Assembly: GCA_017654935.2 (NCBI GenBank)
Contig: CM065698.1
Span: forward strand, 37,415,302 to 37,479,301
Reading direction: 5' to 3'
Length of the DNA: 64,000 nt
Source: Phymorhynchus buccinoides
Taxonomy: Eukaryota; Mollusca; Gastropoda; Neogastropoda; Raphitomidae
Made by a program: the position numbers and the translations under genes. Under the pieces are notes generated by a model. The model had not been told where the DNA came from, made no database searches, and saw only the letters and a program-made list of their open reading frames with translations. Below are positions 1 through 9,060 of this stretch, piece by piece; the first letter of the stretch is position 1; the number at the start of each line of letters is the position of its first letter.

Positions 1-2657
1 TACAGTGGGTTCAGGTGATATGTTTGTCAACAGCGCCAGTAGTGTAGGGGGGCCTTCAGGACTTGTCAACAGCATCAGTAGTGTAGCGGGGCCTTCAGGA
101 CTTGTCAACAGCGCCACTATTGTAGAGGAGCCTTCAGGGCTTGTCAACAGCACCAGTAGTTTAGGGGGGCCTTCAGGACCTGTCAACAGCGCCAGTATTG
201 TAGGGGAGCCTTCAGGACTTGTCAACAGCGCCAGTAGTGTAGGGGGGCCTTCAGGACTTGTCAACAGCGCCACTATTGTAGGGGAGCCTTCAGGACTTGT
301 CAACAGCGCCAGTAGTGTAGGGGGGCCTTCAGGACTTGTCAACAGCGCCACTATTGTAGGGGAGCCTTCAGGACTTGTCAACAGCGCCAGTAGTGTAGGG
401 GGGCTTTCAGGACTTGTCAACAGCGCCAGTAGTGTAGGGGAGCCTTCAGGACTTGTCAACAGCGCCAGTAGTGTAGGGGGGCCTTCAGGACTTGTCAACA
501 GCGCCAGTAGTGTAGGGGGGCCTTCAGGACTTGTCAACAGCGCCAGTAGTGTAGGGGGGCCTTCAGGACTTGTCAACAGCGCCAGTAGTGTAGGGGAGCC
601 TTCAGGACTTGTCAACAGCGCCAGTAGTGTAGGGGGGCTTTCAGGACTTGTCAACAGCGCCAGTAGTGTAGGGGAGCCTTCAGGACTTGTCAACAGCACC
701 AGTAGTTTAGGGGGGCCTTCAGGACTTGTCAACAGCGCCACTATTGTAGGGGAGCCTTCAGGACTTGTCAACAGCACCACTATTGTAGGGGAGCCTTCAG
801 GACTTGTCAACAGCGCCACTATTGTAGGGGAGCCTTCAGGACTTGTCAACAGCAATAGCACCACTAGTGTATGGGAGCCTTCAGGACTTGTCAACAGCGC
901 CTGCAGTGCAAGGGAGCTTTCAGGACTTGTCAACAGTATATGGGAGACATCTATCAGTGCTGCTACAGTAGTGAATGATAATTTAGGCGACAGCATTGTC
1001 AATGAGAAACAACAGGACAATGCAGCTCACAAGCCATCCATGTTTCAGCCGTCAGCGTCATCAACACCTCAGCATAACAGTGTCAAAAGGGCCTTGATAG
1101 GTTATCTCAATACCAAAGCATCAGGTCTTCCAAAGAGCACCAATCCATCAACACAAGTTGAGGAAGAAAACATGAGTGATATTAGTGATACGATATCAGA
1201 GATCGATACATCAATTGAGACAGACTTGGAAGGAAATCAGGGACAGATCCAGTCATGTCAGTCCTCACTGCCATCTGAAACAGGTGCATCAGCCATCAAA
1301 AACCGGACCACACCCCCCTCATCTCCTACCTCTAGAAGAACTTGAGGCTCCACTGACAGCTGCAGAAGAAGCCTACTTCACAGGTTTAGTCCGCATCAAA
1401 ATGCAACAGTCAGAGGACAAAGAGACTGTTACTTGCAAGACTAGGGGCCAGCCCATCATCCTGATGAAGATAACTAAAGCCAGGAAGCCTTCAGCTTTAG
1501 CTAGGACTCCAACAAGGAAAATGAGAGTGAACAAAGTCGCCAACATTCGAAAAGAGTTTTGAGGTGCCTCTGATTCTGATTTGCTAAAACAGCAAAGTGA
1601 AGAGATCCAGTCCTTGAGGAAAGAAAAAAAGAGGGCAGTTCTAGAAGCTGCTGGGTGTTTGAAAAGTCACATCACAGCCAAAGACGCAATGAAACTTGTC
1701 ATTAGGATGTCAATGACATATGGAAAACAGAGGCAGTTTAGACAGATGTTAAGGAAGTTGGGGATTAGTTTTGACAGCCAGGAAAAAGAGAAAGACTTCA
1801 AAAACAGTTTGTTTTGCGATGAGGTACAGATCAGTATGCGTAAACTTAGTTTTCATCTTCCCAAAAGCGGCACTGAATGCAGAAAGTTCTTCCCTGTGGC
1901 ACACGTCAAAGATCTACAAAATGTTGTCACTAGTCTTCTCAATCAGTACGACCAAAAACATCTCCTGACCTGGCACAGAAACACCATCCCTGAAGATGAA
2001 ATCTGGGTGAAGATTGCAGGCGACCATGGAGGCGGCAGCTTCAAAGTGGTGCTGTCCATAGCCAATACCCAACACCCCAATGCCAGGGACAACAGCTTCC
2101 TCATCTGTCTGGTGGAGGCCAAGGACACCAACGAAAACATCAGGAGTGTTCTGGGCCCAATGAACGAGCAGATCCAACAGTTGGAACAATCCAAGTGGAA
2201 TCAGAAAACGCTCCGAATATTTTTGTGTGGAGACTACGATTTCCTGACAAAAATGTTCGGTCTCTCAGGAGCTCAGGGAGTTTTCCCATGCCTGTGGTGC
2301 ACTGCCACAAAGCAGCAGAATTACCCACAGGACCGTGTCGGCGAAAACGAGATCACGCCCAGAACACTTGCAGGCATGAAAGACCAGCATGCAAAGTTTG
2401 TTCGAGGCGGCTCAAAAAAGGCCAAGGCCAAAGAGTACCAGAACCAGGTGCTGCCAGTTGTGTGGGACATTGAACTGGACCACGTGGCCCCTCCCTACCT
2501 GCACATCCTTCTGGGGGTGGCCAAGAAGCATCATGATTTGCTGAAGGAAGAGTGCTTTGACCTGGATAAGAGATTAGCCCTGGACATGAAACCAGACGAC
2601 CCCAACCTGAAGGTCACCAAATCAAGTTTCAAAGATGTTGTCAAGAAAGTCAACTCT
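1..2657 (+). pseudogene. N-RAG-TP-like transposase gene, copy A (5' end outside window)
   Basis: This is an open-left reading frame: about 23 copies of a 13-residue repeat (PSGLVNSASSVGG type), then a Ser/Thr/Pro-rich linker, a basic coiled-coil-like stretch (KQQSEEIQSLRKEKK) and a transposase-like core. The core shows KIAGDHGGGSFK (possible catalytic Asp), FLCGDYDFL, a C-x2-C pair in FPCLWCTATK, and WDIELDHVAPPYLHILLG, whose Asp/His layout recalls the RAG1/Transib DDE fold. Copy B supplies the missing N-terminus, which resembles RAG1's first Cys pairs. Breaks relative to B are a 2-base loss near 1284 and a TGA at 1561-1563 (TCA in B). The core from 1581 to about 2657 is open, ending at a GT donor (ctct|gtacgt). 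The N-RAG-TP name is from memory of the Aplysia family; the catalytic assignment is inference. Confidence 0.62.
20..945 (+). repeat. 39-bp coding minisatellite, about 23 units
   Basis: Tandem 39-base units (ccttcaggacttgtcaacag is the most constant part) keep the frame and encode 13-residue repeats. Variants ASSVGG, ATIVGE and TSSLGG are interleaved, and the last units are diverged (TTSVWE, ACSARE). Copy B has about 17 units, so the array has changed length since the duplication. The antisense strand is also open throughout, an effect of the 39-base period. Confidence 0.95.
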
Positions 2658-2732
2658 GTACGTGCGCGTCCATGCGTGTGTGTGTGTTTCTCTCTCTCTC
2701 TCTCTCTCTCTTCCTCTCTCTCTCTCTCTCTT

Positions 2733-2775
<43 letters not shown>

Positions 2776-2823
2776 TTAGCTTGCCTGTTTGATCGAATTG
2801 TTTCTGAATGAACTTTTCCACAG
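2658..2823 (+). repeat. Microsatellite intron (TC)n/(GT)n
   Basis: A GT donor at 2658 leads into CT- and GT-dinucleotide tracts and an acceptor-like ttttccacag ending at 2823. Copy B has a shorter tract and TAG in place of CAG. Splicing here would join phase 0 to an exon whose OTU frame needs phase 1, so the transposase and OTU parts would not be fused in frame by this junction as it stands. Confidence 0.6.
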
Positions 2824-3227
2824 CGCCACATCAACTAACAACATTCCGGTTCTTCCCGTACAAGCAAAAGAAAAACAGCGAATCTGAAGAACAAACCTCC
2901 CAGAAAGAAAAAAGACGGCCAAGGCGAAAGCAGGAGAGATCAAACATCAGAATACACTTCTGTCCCGTTGACGGCCAGTGGCAGCAGGAGAGACTTGGTC
3001 TTTTAACAGTCGACATGGTTGAAGTGAGACATCACCGGGCAATGGAAGAAAGACTTGTACCTATCACTGCCAAGCCAATCAATCCCGTGGAGATCGGGAA
3101 AGACGGGAACTGTCTTTTCCGTACGTTCAGTTTCCTCCTGTTTGGTCACGAGAATATCGCATACCTCATATACTACTTACATGATACGTCAATTAACAAA
3201 CAATCATATTCTTTTTCTTTCAATTGA
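2824..3227 (+). pseudogene. OTU-family cysteine protease fragment, copy A
   Basis: The frame encodes a Lys/Glu-rich N-terminal part, then NIRIHFCPVDGQWQQ and a recognisable OTU start, EIGKDGNCLFRTFSFLLFGHE. DGNCLFR carries the catalytic Asp and Cys of OTU deubiquitinases. The C-terminal half with the catalytic His is missing: after GHEN the frame runs into unrelated residues (SINKQSYSFSFN) and stops at 3225-3227. OTU domains remove ubiquitin and occur in several transposons and viruses. Here the domain is truncated and probably inactive unless spliced to an exon I cannot see. The copy at 54054 has the same truncation, so it predates the duplication. Confidence 0.7.
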
Positions 3228-3236
3228 GATGCCACT

Positions 3237-3345
3237 CCTTGAGATCTTGCGATCCTGTGCTCCGACCATGGATGGGTGCAAAACAACCATCTGGACTGAA
3301 TGGCCTGACAACTGAACCGGCAGAGCCCGACAGCCATCTCCCTTG
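3237..3345 (+). pseudogene. Shared exon fragment (RPWMGAKQPSG)
   Basis: A short open stretch encodes DPVLRPWMGAKQPSGLNGL and TTEPAEPDSHLPCLAWMP. The same DNA recurs at 54478-54590 and 43146-43310; at 43 kb it is preceded by about 180 further bases of open frame. I do not recognise the protein. It lies between the OTU and Ulp1-like pieces and is probably an exon of the same multi-protease gene or an adjacent element. Confidence 0.4.
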
Positions 3346-3351
3346 CCTTGC

Positions 3352-3618
3352 ATGGATGCCCTGAACCCTGGTTCCTTGAACCAGCTGAGAGAACTCAAAG
3401 CCAGTGGAGAGCTACAAGGCATACAACGCCTGTGAATAACAATGAACGTTGGGAGAATAAGTGGTGATGTATACATAGCCTCAAACTTGAGGTCCGGGAG
3501 CCACTGGACAGTGGCAATATTTGATCCGTCTCATCACAGTATTTATTGTTGTGACTCTCTGGGGTGGCCCATACCGAACGAACTCATTGCCAGAATTGAG
3601 CGTATTCTTGAGCTTTAA
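3352..3618 (+). pseudogene. Ulp1/C48-type cysteine protease fragment, copy A
   Basis: From ATG 3352 the frame encodes NQLRELKASGEL, then DVYIASNLRSGSHWTVAIFD and HHSIYCCDSLG. The HW pair followed about 20 residues later by a DSLG-type motif is the His/Asp half of the Ulp1 (SUMO/NEDD8 protease) fold. The downstream Gln and catalytic Cys region is missing, since the frame stops after ERILEL. A TGA at 3433-3435 interrupts this copy; copy B has TGC. Ulp1-like proteases are common passengers in eukaryotic DNA transposons. The relation to the OTU exon is inferred from adjacency only. Confidence 0.6.
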
Positions 3619-3639
3619 AGTTCAAGGGCAGTATGAGTA

Positions 3640-4879
3640 GTGTATAGTGTCACTTTTTTTGTCCGGGCGGCGGAGCCAAATTGCGGCGGAGCAGAGATCG
3701 ATCGCTGATTGGTCGATGGATTGATTTTATTGATTGATTATGCATAATAATAATAATAATAATCAATCGCTCCGCCTCAGTGCGATGAGTCGATTGCCAG
3801 GTGATTGATGTGTGATTGATCGATTTAAAAAAAAAATGATTCTGATCGTGAATGTTAGTTAATGAGGTCGATGTGATCGATTTAAATGTGCCGATCAAGA
3901 TTTTGATGGCTGGATGGATGGTGGGTTGGTTGGTAGTCGAGTTTGTTAGGGTCCAAGTCGATTGATAGGTGATTGATGGGTGATTGATGATCGATCGATT
4001 TTTTTTTTAATGAATCGATGGGTGATCGCTAATGACGCGTCGGATCAGGATTGCAGATTTTGCTTGATGGGTGAATGGTTGGTTGTTTTGGTTGTCGAGA
4101 TGGCCCTAGAGGTTCGTGAATGACACAAAAGCGTGGCGCTCGATTAGGTCTTGGTCATTTACTTTAACATGTCGGGATCGCTAATTAGCTACGGGTGTTA
4201 GATTTGGGTGGGGATTCCCCTTATGGGCGTTAGCGGTCAGAGGGTTATAGTGACAGAGAGAGAGGGATAGGGTCAGGTGTCGTAGCGAACAGTCATTTCG
4301 AACGTCGGATCGATGATTCGTTACGGGTGATAGACTCGGTGGGTTAGAGAGCGAGAGGATCAGCCCCCCTATCGCGGAAATAATGCCCGACATTTCGGAC
4401 GCTGGATCGATCGATTTCCCTATGGGGAGCTAGCGGTCAGAGGGTTACAGCGACAGAGAGGGATAGGCTCAGGTGGCGTAGCGTGGGACTCGGTTTATTT
4501 TAGCTGACGCTCGTGGATCGATCGATCGATTCGTTACGGGTGATAGATTCGGAGGGATAGGGAGAAAGAGGGCGTCGAATGCGCATGTTCGGGGGAACGT
4601 CCTGACATTTAGGCCGATGGATAGTTCCAGGTGTTGCACCATGCTGGCGCGATCGTAGAGAAGCGTAACTAATCGTCAGGGAGAGGCTGGCTCTCTCTTA
4701 ACGGCTTAGTAATTGAAAAGCGAGACGAGAGAGCGCTTCGATAAAGAGAGTTTGCCTCGCCCCATTCATGTTCTCTCACAGGCAATTAGACACACGCGTT
4801 GAGAAATAGTGACGGAGTTGGTCAAGGGAGAAAAAAGAGAGCGAGCGAACACCGAACAAACTTTATCGTTCAACGAGAG
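3640..4879. other. Non-coding GATC/GATTGATT-rich spacer, copy A
   Basis: About 1.2 kb without a convincing gene, rich in gatcgat, gattgatt and ggtgattgatg words and a short (AAT)n run near 3747. The composition differs sharply from both flanks. The 3' part contains two degenerate direct repeats of about 200 bases (4218-4413 and 4420-4580). It directly precedes the TATA box of the ATPase gene and may be the terminal or regulatory region of the virus-like module; that role is inference. Confidence 0.6.
4218..4580 (+). repeat. Degenerate direct repeat, two units of about 160-200 bp
   Basis: Both units run through the same landmarks in the same order: tagcggtcagagggtta, gacagagagaggg, ggatagg(g/c)tcaggtg, gtagcg, a GATCGAT cluster, then ttcgttacgggtgatag. 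The same pair is in copy B at about 55435-55770. Repeated blocks of this sort outside coding DNA are typical of viral termini or origins, but no function is shown. Confidence 0.6.
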
Positions 4880-4889
4880 TATAAAAGCG
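4880..4889 (+). promoter_or_regulatory. TATA box upstream of ATPase (copy A)
   Basis: tataaaagcg lies 36 bases before the ATPase ATG at 4916, so transcription would start close to the start codon. The box is conserved in copy B at 56092. Confidence 0.55.
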
Positions 4890-4915
4890 TTAGTTAGAGG
4901 TCATTGTTTTAAAAA

Positions 4916-5557
4916 ATGGATCCGCAATGGCGTACGCCTTTTACTTGTCTTATTTCGAGCCCTTCCCAAGCCGGGAAATCCGTGTTTGTAAAATTTTTTA
5001 TCGAGCATTTGCCCGAGATGACGACGCCCGTACCTGAGGAGATTATATGGTGTTACGGAGAATGGCAAAGCGGTTACAGAGACTTGCCTAAAATGGTGAT
5101 ATTGAAGGAAGGACTACCAGACACGAACGACTGGACGGATAATAAAAGTCATTTGATAGTGCTCGACGATTTAATGGCCGAAACTAATCACGATTTAATG
5201 GCCGAAACTAATCAATCGATAACTAAGCTGTTTACGAAAGGCAGTCACCATTGTAATTTAAGCGTCTTTTACATCGTTCAAAACCTGTTTTCAAAAAATA
5301 AAGAAAGCAGAACCATCAGTTTAAACAGTCATTACATGGTGGTGTTTAAAAACCCCAGAGACGCTTCCCAGATTTCTCATCTGGCCAAACAGATGTTTCC
5401 GGGTAAGCGCAAGTATATGGAGGAAGCATATAAAGACGCTACAACGAGTCCGTACGGTTATTTATTAATCGATCTCGTGCAAAGTACCCCGGAACACCTT
5501 CGACTAAGAAGTCAGATTTTTCCGGGCGAGCGACAGACGGTCTACGCTAAAAAATAA
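4916..5557 (+). CDS. Virus-type packaging ATPase (FtsK/HerA-A32-like), copy A
   Basis: A 213-residue intact frame with a Walker A-like loop SSPSQAGKS (residues 14-22), a Walker B-like segment LIVLDDL (80-86), and conserved GSHHCNLSVFYIVQN, FKNPRDASQISHLA and SPYGYLLIDL stretches. These features fit the small genome-packaging ATPases of Polinton/adintovirus-like elements, which pump DNA into capsids. The start ATG follows a TATA box. Copy A has an in-frame 24-base duplication just after Walker B (DLMAETN twice) that copy B lacks. No capsid gene is visible nearby, so the element is a relic or a partial cassette. Assignment to a particular virus lineage is uncertain. Confidence 0.75.
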   Translation: MDPQWRTPFTCLISSPSQAGKSVFVKFFIEHLPEMTTPVPEEIIWCYGEWQSGYRDLPKMVILKEGLPDTNDWTDNKSHLIVLDDLMAETNHDLMAETNQSITKLFTKGSHHCNLSVFYIVQNLFSKNKESRTISLNSHYMVVFKNPRDASQISHLAKQMFPGKRKYMEEAYKDATTSPYGYLLIDLVQSTPEHLRLRSQIFPGERQTVYAKK

Positions 5558-5572
5558 TGGCTGCTCGCGTAA

Positions 5573-5755
5573 AGAAATTATAATCCTAAACTTCTACAAC
5601 ACGTTACTAGTTCGGCTTGCGGTTTATACGTTGTGTATTTTATCATTATGAAATCTCGCGGAGCTACGATGGGTAGACTTTTAGCCCCTTTCCAGCCTCA
5701 CGATCCGAGTTTCAACGATCGCCTGGTGTGGAATTTAGTACAACGCCTGATATGA
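5573..5755 (+). pseudogene. Adenain-like (Polinton-type) maturation protease, C-terminal fragment, copy A
   Basis: An open stretch of about 60 codons without an ATG at its head. It contains TSSACGLYVVYFI and, later, FNDRLVWNLVQ, which match the catalytic-Cys helix and C-terminal end of the adenovirus/Polinton protease (peptidase C5, Ulp1 fold), an enzyme that matures virion proteins. The N-terminal His/Asp half is absent upstream (a TAA lies in frame at 5570-5572). It sits 12 bases after the ATPase stop, the expected neighbourhood for such a gene. Both copies are truncated at the same point, and copy B also has a nonsense codon. Confidence 0.55.
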
Positions 5756-5767
5756 TTGGTCGAGGGG

Positions 5768-5780
5768 TTTATATATTAAG
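5768..5780 (+). promoter_or_regulatory. TATA-like box before first PC4-like gene
   Basis: tttatatattaag lies about 40-50 bases before the ATG at 5818. Its position supports 5818 over the earlier in-frame ATG at 5752. It is conserved in copy B. Confidence 0.4.
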
Positions 5781-5817
5781 AAAAGCATCCCCCCGGACGA
5801 TCATTAATTCGAGAATC

Positions 5818-6243
5818 ATGAGCGGTGAAAGCGCTAGTTATTTCCCGTTAGGGGGAAACCTGTACGCCGCCGTGAAACGATGGAAAAGACTACCCAGAGT
5901 GTCTTTGCGGCAATACGTCTCCCCTAGCGGGGTAAAAGGGGGCCGCTTAGAAGTCTCCCGTAACACCGCTTGGATGGAGGAAAAACATTTTAAAAGGTTA
6001 ATGAAGATCGCTCCAAAAATCTACCAAGAAATGGGGAAACAACTGCAGCGGCCGGCGAAAGAAACCGAAGAAGAAGAAGAAGAAGAAGCGGTCAAAGAAG
6101 AAGGAGACGAAGGAGAGAAGAAGAAGAAACAGGAAACGCAACAAAGACGCTCGGAAACGGGGCCCCGGGATCCTCGGCGCTCGGACACTGGGGGGTGGGA
6201 TCACCAGCCTTATTTTTACGCCGAACGCTACTGTCCGGAGTAA
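5818..6243 (+). CDS. PC4-like DNA-binding protein 1, copy A
   Basis: A 141-residue frame from the ATG that follows the TATA box (MSGESASYF). The core RVSLRQYVSPSGVKGGRLEV, then TAWMEEKHFKRLM, resembles the transcription coactivator p15/PC4 fold: a beta strand with LRQY, a turn, a second strand, and a helix with a W-x5-F-x2-L pattern. The C-terminal third is a Glu/Lys low-complexity tail (about residues 82-110) and ends in a Tyr-rich segment. PC4-fold proteins bind single-stranded DNA. A second PC4-like gene lies about 670 bases downstream. The alternative is an unrelated basic virion protein. Confidence 0.5.
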   Translation: MSGESASYFPLGGNLYAAVKRWKRLPRVSLRQYVSPSGVKGGRLEVSRNTAWMEEKHFKRLMKIAPKIYQEMGKQLQRPAKETEEEEEEEAVKEEGDEGEKKKKQETQQRRSETGPRDPRRSDTGGWDHQPYFYAERYCPE

Positions 6244-6534
6244 CGGGATCCGTCAAGGAGTCCCGTGACTAACGGGAAATGACAGCAGCAGCCGTAGCGA
6301 CGATCCCGTTAACGACTTAACCGTGACTAACTCGTCAGCGGCACCGACAGTTTCTTGGCACCGAGCGGCGGAGAAGAATAGGAGGACGTGGCGTTGTGTA
6401 GCGTAACGGCTCAATTAACCAATCGAGGGTGAATAGCTTTAGACCGTTTATAAGGACGGGACACTGGCGTTCATCCTCAAACATTTACCAATTTTCCAAA
6501 GCGAAACAAACTCGACTCTCACTGGTAAGCGACG
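6244..6534 (+). promoter_or_regulatory. Intergenic region with TATA-like box at 6447-6455
   Basis: No open frame of note. Short words (gggatccgt, tcccgtgactaacggg) form small inverted repeats near 6243-6280. tttataagg at 6447-6455 is placed about 80 bases before the next start codon, consistent with a separate transcription unit. Copy B carries an extra CAG-type triplet run here (about 57474-57495). Confidence 0.45.
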
Positions 6535-6891
6535 ATGGAAAACTTTATTGATAACTTAGAAAAAAGAATCCAGATGGACATTAGGCAGATTTCCATCGAG
6601 AGGTGCGAGGGCTGCTACCACGATTACGCTAATCAACTCGGCCACTCCTGTCTCACTACGCCCTATGAGGAACAAGTGTTTTTTCGTTTCGATGAGGCTT
6701 TTGAGCGCCTAGATGTTGAGACTCTACTCGCTAGCCTGGCCGGTGCGATGGAAGTGAAAATGGTTGTGGACGCATCGTGTCAAGAAGTGGCTGATGCGTG
6801 GTTGAAAGCCGATTCTGTGGTAGCAGCCGCCGCGGCTCAAGCGGTGACGACGCTGGCGGCAGAAGAAAAAGAAGAAAAAGAAAAACAATAA
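6535..6891 (+). CDS. Small Cys/His protein of the virus-like module, copy A
   Basis: A 118-residue intact frame. Residues 22-40 contain C-x2-C and H-x-C (C24, C27, H37, C39, in ERCEGCYHDY and QLGHSCL), a likely zinc site. The middle is acidic and helical, and the C-terminus is Ala-rich then Glu/Lys-rich. I recall similar short proteins near Polinton-like packaging ATPases in invertebrate genomes but cannot name a function. It is followed after 21 bases by the second PC4-like gene. Copy B (57730) is 115 residues, with one fewer EKE repeat. Confidence 0.55.
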   Translation: MENFIDNLEKRIQMDIRQISIERCEGCYHDYANQLGHSCLTTPYEEQVFFRFDEAFERLDVETLLASLAGAMEVKMVVDASCQEVADAWLKADSVVAAAAAQAVTTLAAEEKEEKEKQ

Positions 6892-6912
6892 GTCTGTTTT
6901 TGCAGAAGAATC

Positions 6913-7206
6913 ATGGCTTCTACGTCCTCCTCCTCCCCCGCCGCCGCCGCCACCGACGAGACCTACGTGTCGGCCTAAGGCAACGAGTTAATACCGCTAT
7001 CCACCCGGGAAGGAGAGCGCAATATTTTCGCGAGCTGCGGGCTCTGGAAGGACAAGCCTGTCGTCCACGTCCGACGCTACACTGTGGGGACCCGGAATCA
7101 ACTGTTCCCTACCAAAACGGGCGTCTGTTTGAACGAAACGGAATTAAAAAAACTTTTGAAGGAAATGGGGCAGTTGAAAAGGAAGGTGAAGGGGCTGGTT
7201 AATTAA
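6913..7206 (+). pseudogene. PC4-like DNA-binding protein 2, copy A (nonsense mutation)
   Basis: The frame shows a Ser/Ala-rich head, then VVHVRRYTVGTRNQLFPTK and TGVCLNETELKKL, a good match to PC4: the R-x-Y strand, a basic turn, then the KxG(V/I)xL strand and a helix. TAA at 6976-6978 truncates it after 21 codons, while copy B reads TAC and is open for 101 residues. The 3' end also differs: about 210 bases present in B after the gene are missing here, joined across a short gctg microhomology. Copy A is therefore broken and copy B is the better model. Confidence 0.65.
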
Positions 7207-7589
7207 AAAACGGTTGGTTGATTTTTTCTTGATTTGTTTTTTCTTTCTGGTTAATGTTGTCGACATAAATATTATTTAAATGATGTTAAATCGGGTGTTG
7301 TTGATGATGTATTACGCTCTACCGCTTAATTAAAATCAGTGTTAAGAAAGACAATGTTGATGCTGATGCAGACCTGTCTACCCATACGATTTCGCCGTAT
7401 TTTATACGCGTACTTGACAAAAATCCGATAAATACGGTACCCAATATAAAAATCCGGCCAAAAAAAAATCCGACTATCACTTCTGTTTACTGCACATGAT
7501 ATCGAGAACGGGCGTATTGTTTTAGCTGCTGTGCATATACTCTCTTTCTGGCGCCTTTTTGTGTTGATTGGCCGAGATCTTCCACTTCC
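7207..7589. other. AT-rich spacer and possible hAT left end
   Basis: No gene seen. cagacctgtctaccc near 7369 resembles a hAT terminal repeat (CAG-rich start) and lies about 300 bases before the hAT-like start codon, so it could be that element's left end. The matching right end was not found. Runs such as aaaaatccgg recur near 7410-7470. Confidence 0.35.
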
Positions 7590-7645
7590 GGTTCGAGATT
7601 TTGCGTGGTTTCGTGGCAGCCATTTTGTTTCCTTTGCTGTTTAGC
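7590..7645 (+). promoter_or_regulatory. ETS/YY1-like promoter words before hAT-like gene
   Basis: cacttccggtt (ETS-type core) and gccattttg (YY1-type, reverse strand) lie within 70 bases of the ATG at 7668. Such pairs are common in TATA-less animal promoters. This contrasts with the TATA boxes of the virus-like genes just upstream. Confidence 0.35.
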
Positions 7646-7667
7646 ATTACTCTGGTTATCTGCGAAC

Positions 7668-8510
7668 ATGTCGAAGCGTCCATCTAGTAGTGAAGATGAC
7701 GGTCCCAAATCGAAGAAAAGGGAGCAAGAATTTCTTGACAAATATACCCAAGAACCAGGCATCACCGCTTCAAGTTTGGGGAAAACTTACGCGTACTGTA
7801 AGTACTGTAAACGCGACTTCTCGATTGCATCGTCCGGCAAGTTCGACATCACCCTCCATTGTGAGACGAAGGGGCACTTGATGAAAAAGGAACTTCTCAA
7901 AGCCGCTGCCTGTACCCAAAGCATAGCGAAATACATGCCACCCAAGACCATGACAACGCATGAGCAAAACGTGATCAGAGCCGAAACGATAGCTGAAGTG
8001 ATCTGCAAAATGAACCTGCCTCTTTCGACAGCTGACGTAATTTCACAGACTGTGAAAAGCGCGTTCCCAGACTCTGCCATCGCGGCCAGCTACAGCTGTT
8101 GTCGCAGCAAGACAACGAAAATAGTTGAACACCTGGCTTCAGAAATAAAAGAGACACTTGGGGAGAAAATTCGCTCTGGCCCCTTTAGTGTTAGCACTGA
8201 TGGGTCCAATGAACAACGTGACAAACAGTACCCGGTGGTCATCACAACATTTGGTGACAGTGGTGTGACTACTGATCTGCTGGCTGTGCCAATTCTGGAC
8301 TTGGACCATGCCTCTACAGGTTGGTGTTTTATTTTTAAAGCTGTTTACTCTCTCTCTCTCTCTCTCACTTTTTTCACACACAAACACACATTCTCTCTCT
8401 CTCTCTCTCACAAACAAACACACATTCTCTCTTTCTCAGTCTCACACAAACACACTCTCTCTCTCTCTCACACACACACACATTCTCTCTTTCTCAGTCT
8501 CACACAAACA

Positions 8511-8541
<31 letters not shown>

Positions 8542-8821
8542 TCTCTCTCTCACACACGCACACACACCGTGTACTGATAGCCTGGTTTATGCTGTTACAG
8601 GACAGAACATTTTCAAACTCCTGGAGAAGGAACTGAAGGTGCCCCCACCTGAGGATGCGCCCTTGGTTGGAGACCCACCTCAGCTCCCTGAACCCTCAGT
8701 ACCTTGGGAGAACTGTCTGGCCTTGGGATGTGACAACGCTGCAGTCATGACTGGACATACAAATGGTGTGTATGGACGCATGATTACCAAAAATCGCGAA
8801 AATGCCGAAGTCGGTCACTAA
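7668..8821 (+). pseudogene. BED-finger hAT-like transposase, partial, copy A (two exons)
   Basis: Exon 1 (7668-8319) starts at MSKRPSSSED and has a BED-type finger (C44, C47, H64, H70: YCKYCKRDF and TLHCETKGH). It continues through a helical region to FSVSTDGSNEQRDKQYPVV, which resembles the start of the hAT catalytic domain, and ends at aca g|gttgg. Exon 2 (8601 on) restores the frame and carries the conserved CDNAAVMTGHTNGVYG. A stop follows at 8819-8821, so the C-terminal half with the dimerisation domain is missing. hAT transposases cut and paste DNA; this one is truncated. Copy B is broken inside exon 2. Confidence 0.65.
8346..8575 (+). repeat. (TC)n/(CA)n microsatellite intron
   Basis: Intron 8320-8600 is almost entirely TC and CA dinucleotide blocks with interspersed cacaaacac and tttctcagtctc words. 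The longer frames through it are translation of simple sequence, not coding. Copy B's intron (59710-60015) is longer, with different block lengths. Confidence 0.9.
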
Positions 8822-9020
8822 TTTTCAAAAATTCATATCTTTCAAACCAATCGGCCTAGAAGCCATTGCAAGCAACAGGGACGGAAGTGTAATCTATAGC
8901 GAAAGCGAGGCTGAAGCGCTCACGTGACTGCCATGTGATATAAACAAAATGGAAGCGCCCAAACCGGCCACGTGGAATCCGTACGTTCCCGAACGTTCTA
9001 GACGTTTCCGATCCAATTTT
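8708..9020. repeat. Segment present inverted in copy B
   Basis: This stretch, from the hAT exon at gagaactgtctgg to gtttccgatcc, is the reverse complement of 60098-60409. Here it continues the hAT reading frame, so this orientation is the older one. Confidence 0.9.
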
Positions 9021-9060
9021 TTTTTTTAACGTTCACGACCGTTCACCGCACGAGAGTTAA

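Larger units (their letters stand above)
1..8682 (+). repeat. Large duplication, copy A, left block
   Basis: This block matches 51482-60097 base for base over most of its length, with scattered substitutions, small indels and repeat-copy-number changes. It holds the transposase, OTU, Ulp1, ATPase, protease, PC4-like and hAT-like genes in the same order and strand. It enters from the left edge of the window, so its 5' limit is not visible. The shared block ends at 8682, inside the second hAT-like exon, because copy B breaks there. Confidence 0.95.

Noticed and set aside
2195..2473. Alternative frame over the transposase core with many Cys/Arg
   Set aside because: A shadow of the core; the core frame has the conserved motifs and agrees between copies.
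4916..7206. Complete Polinton
   Set aside because: No integrase, protein-primed polymerase or capsid gene, and no long terminal inverted repeats were found on either side.
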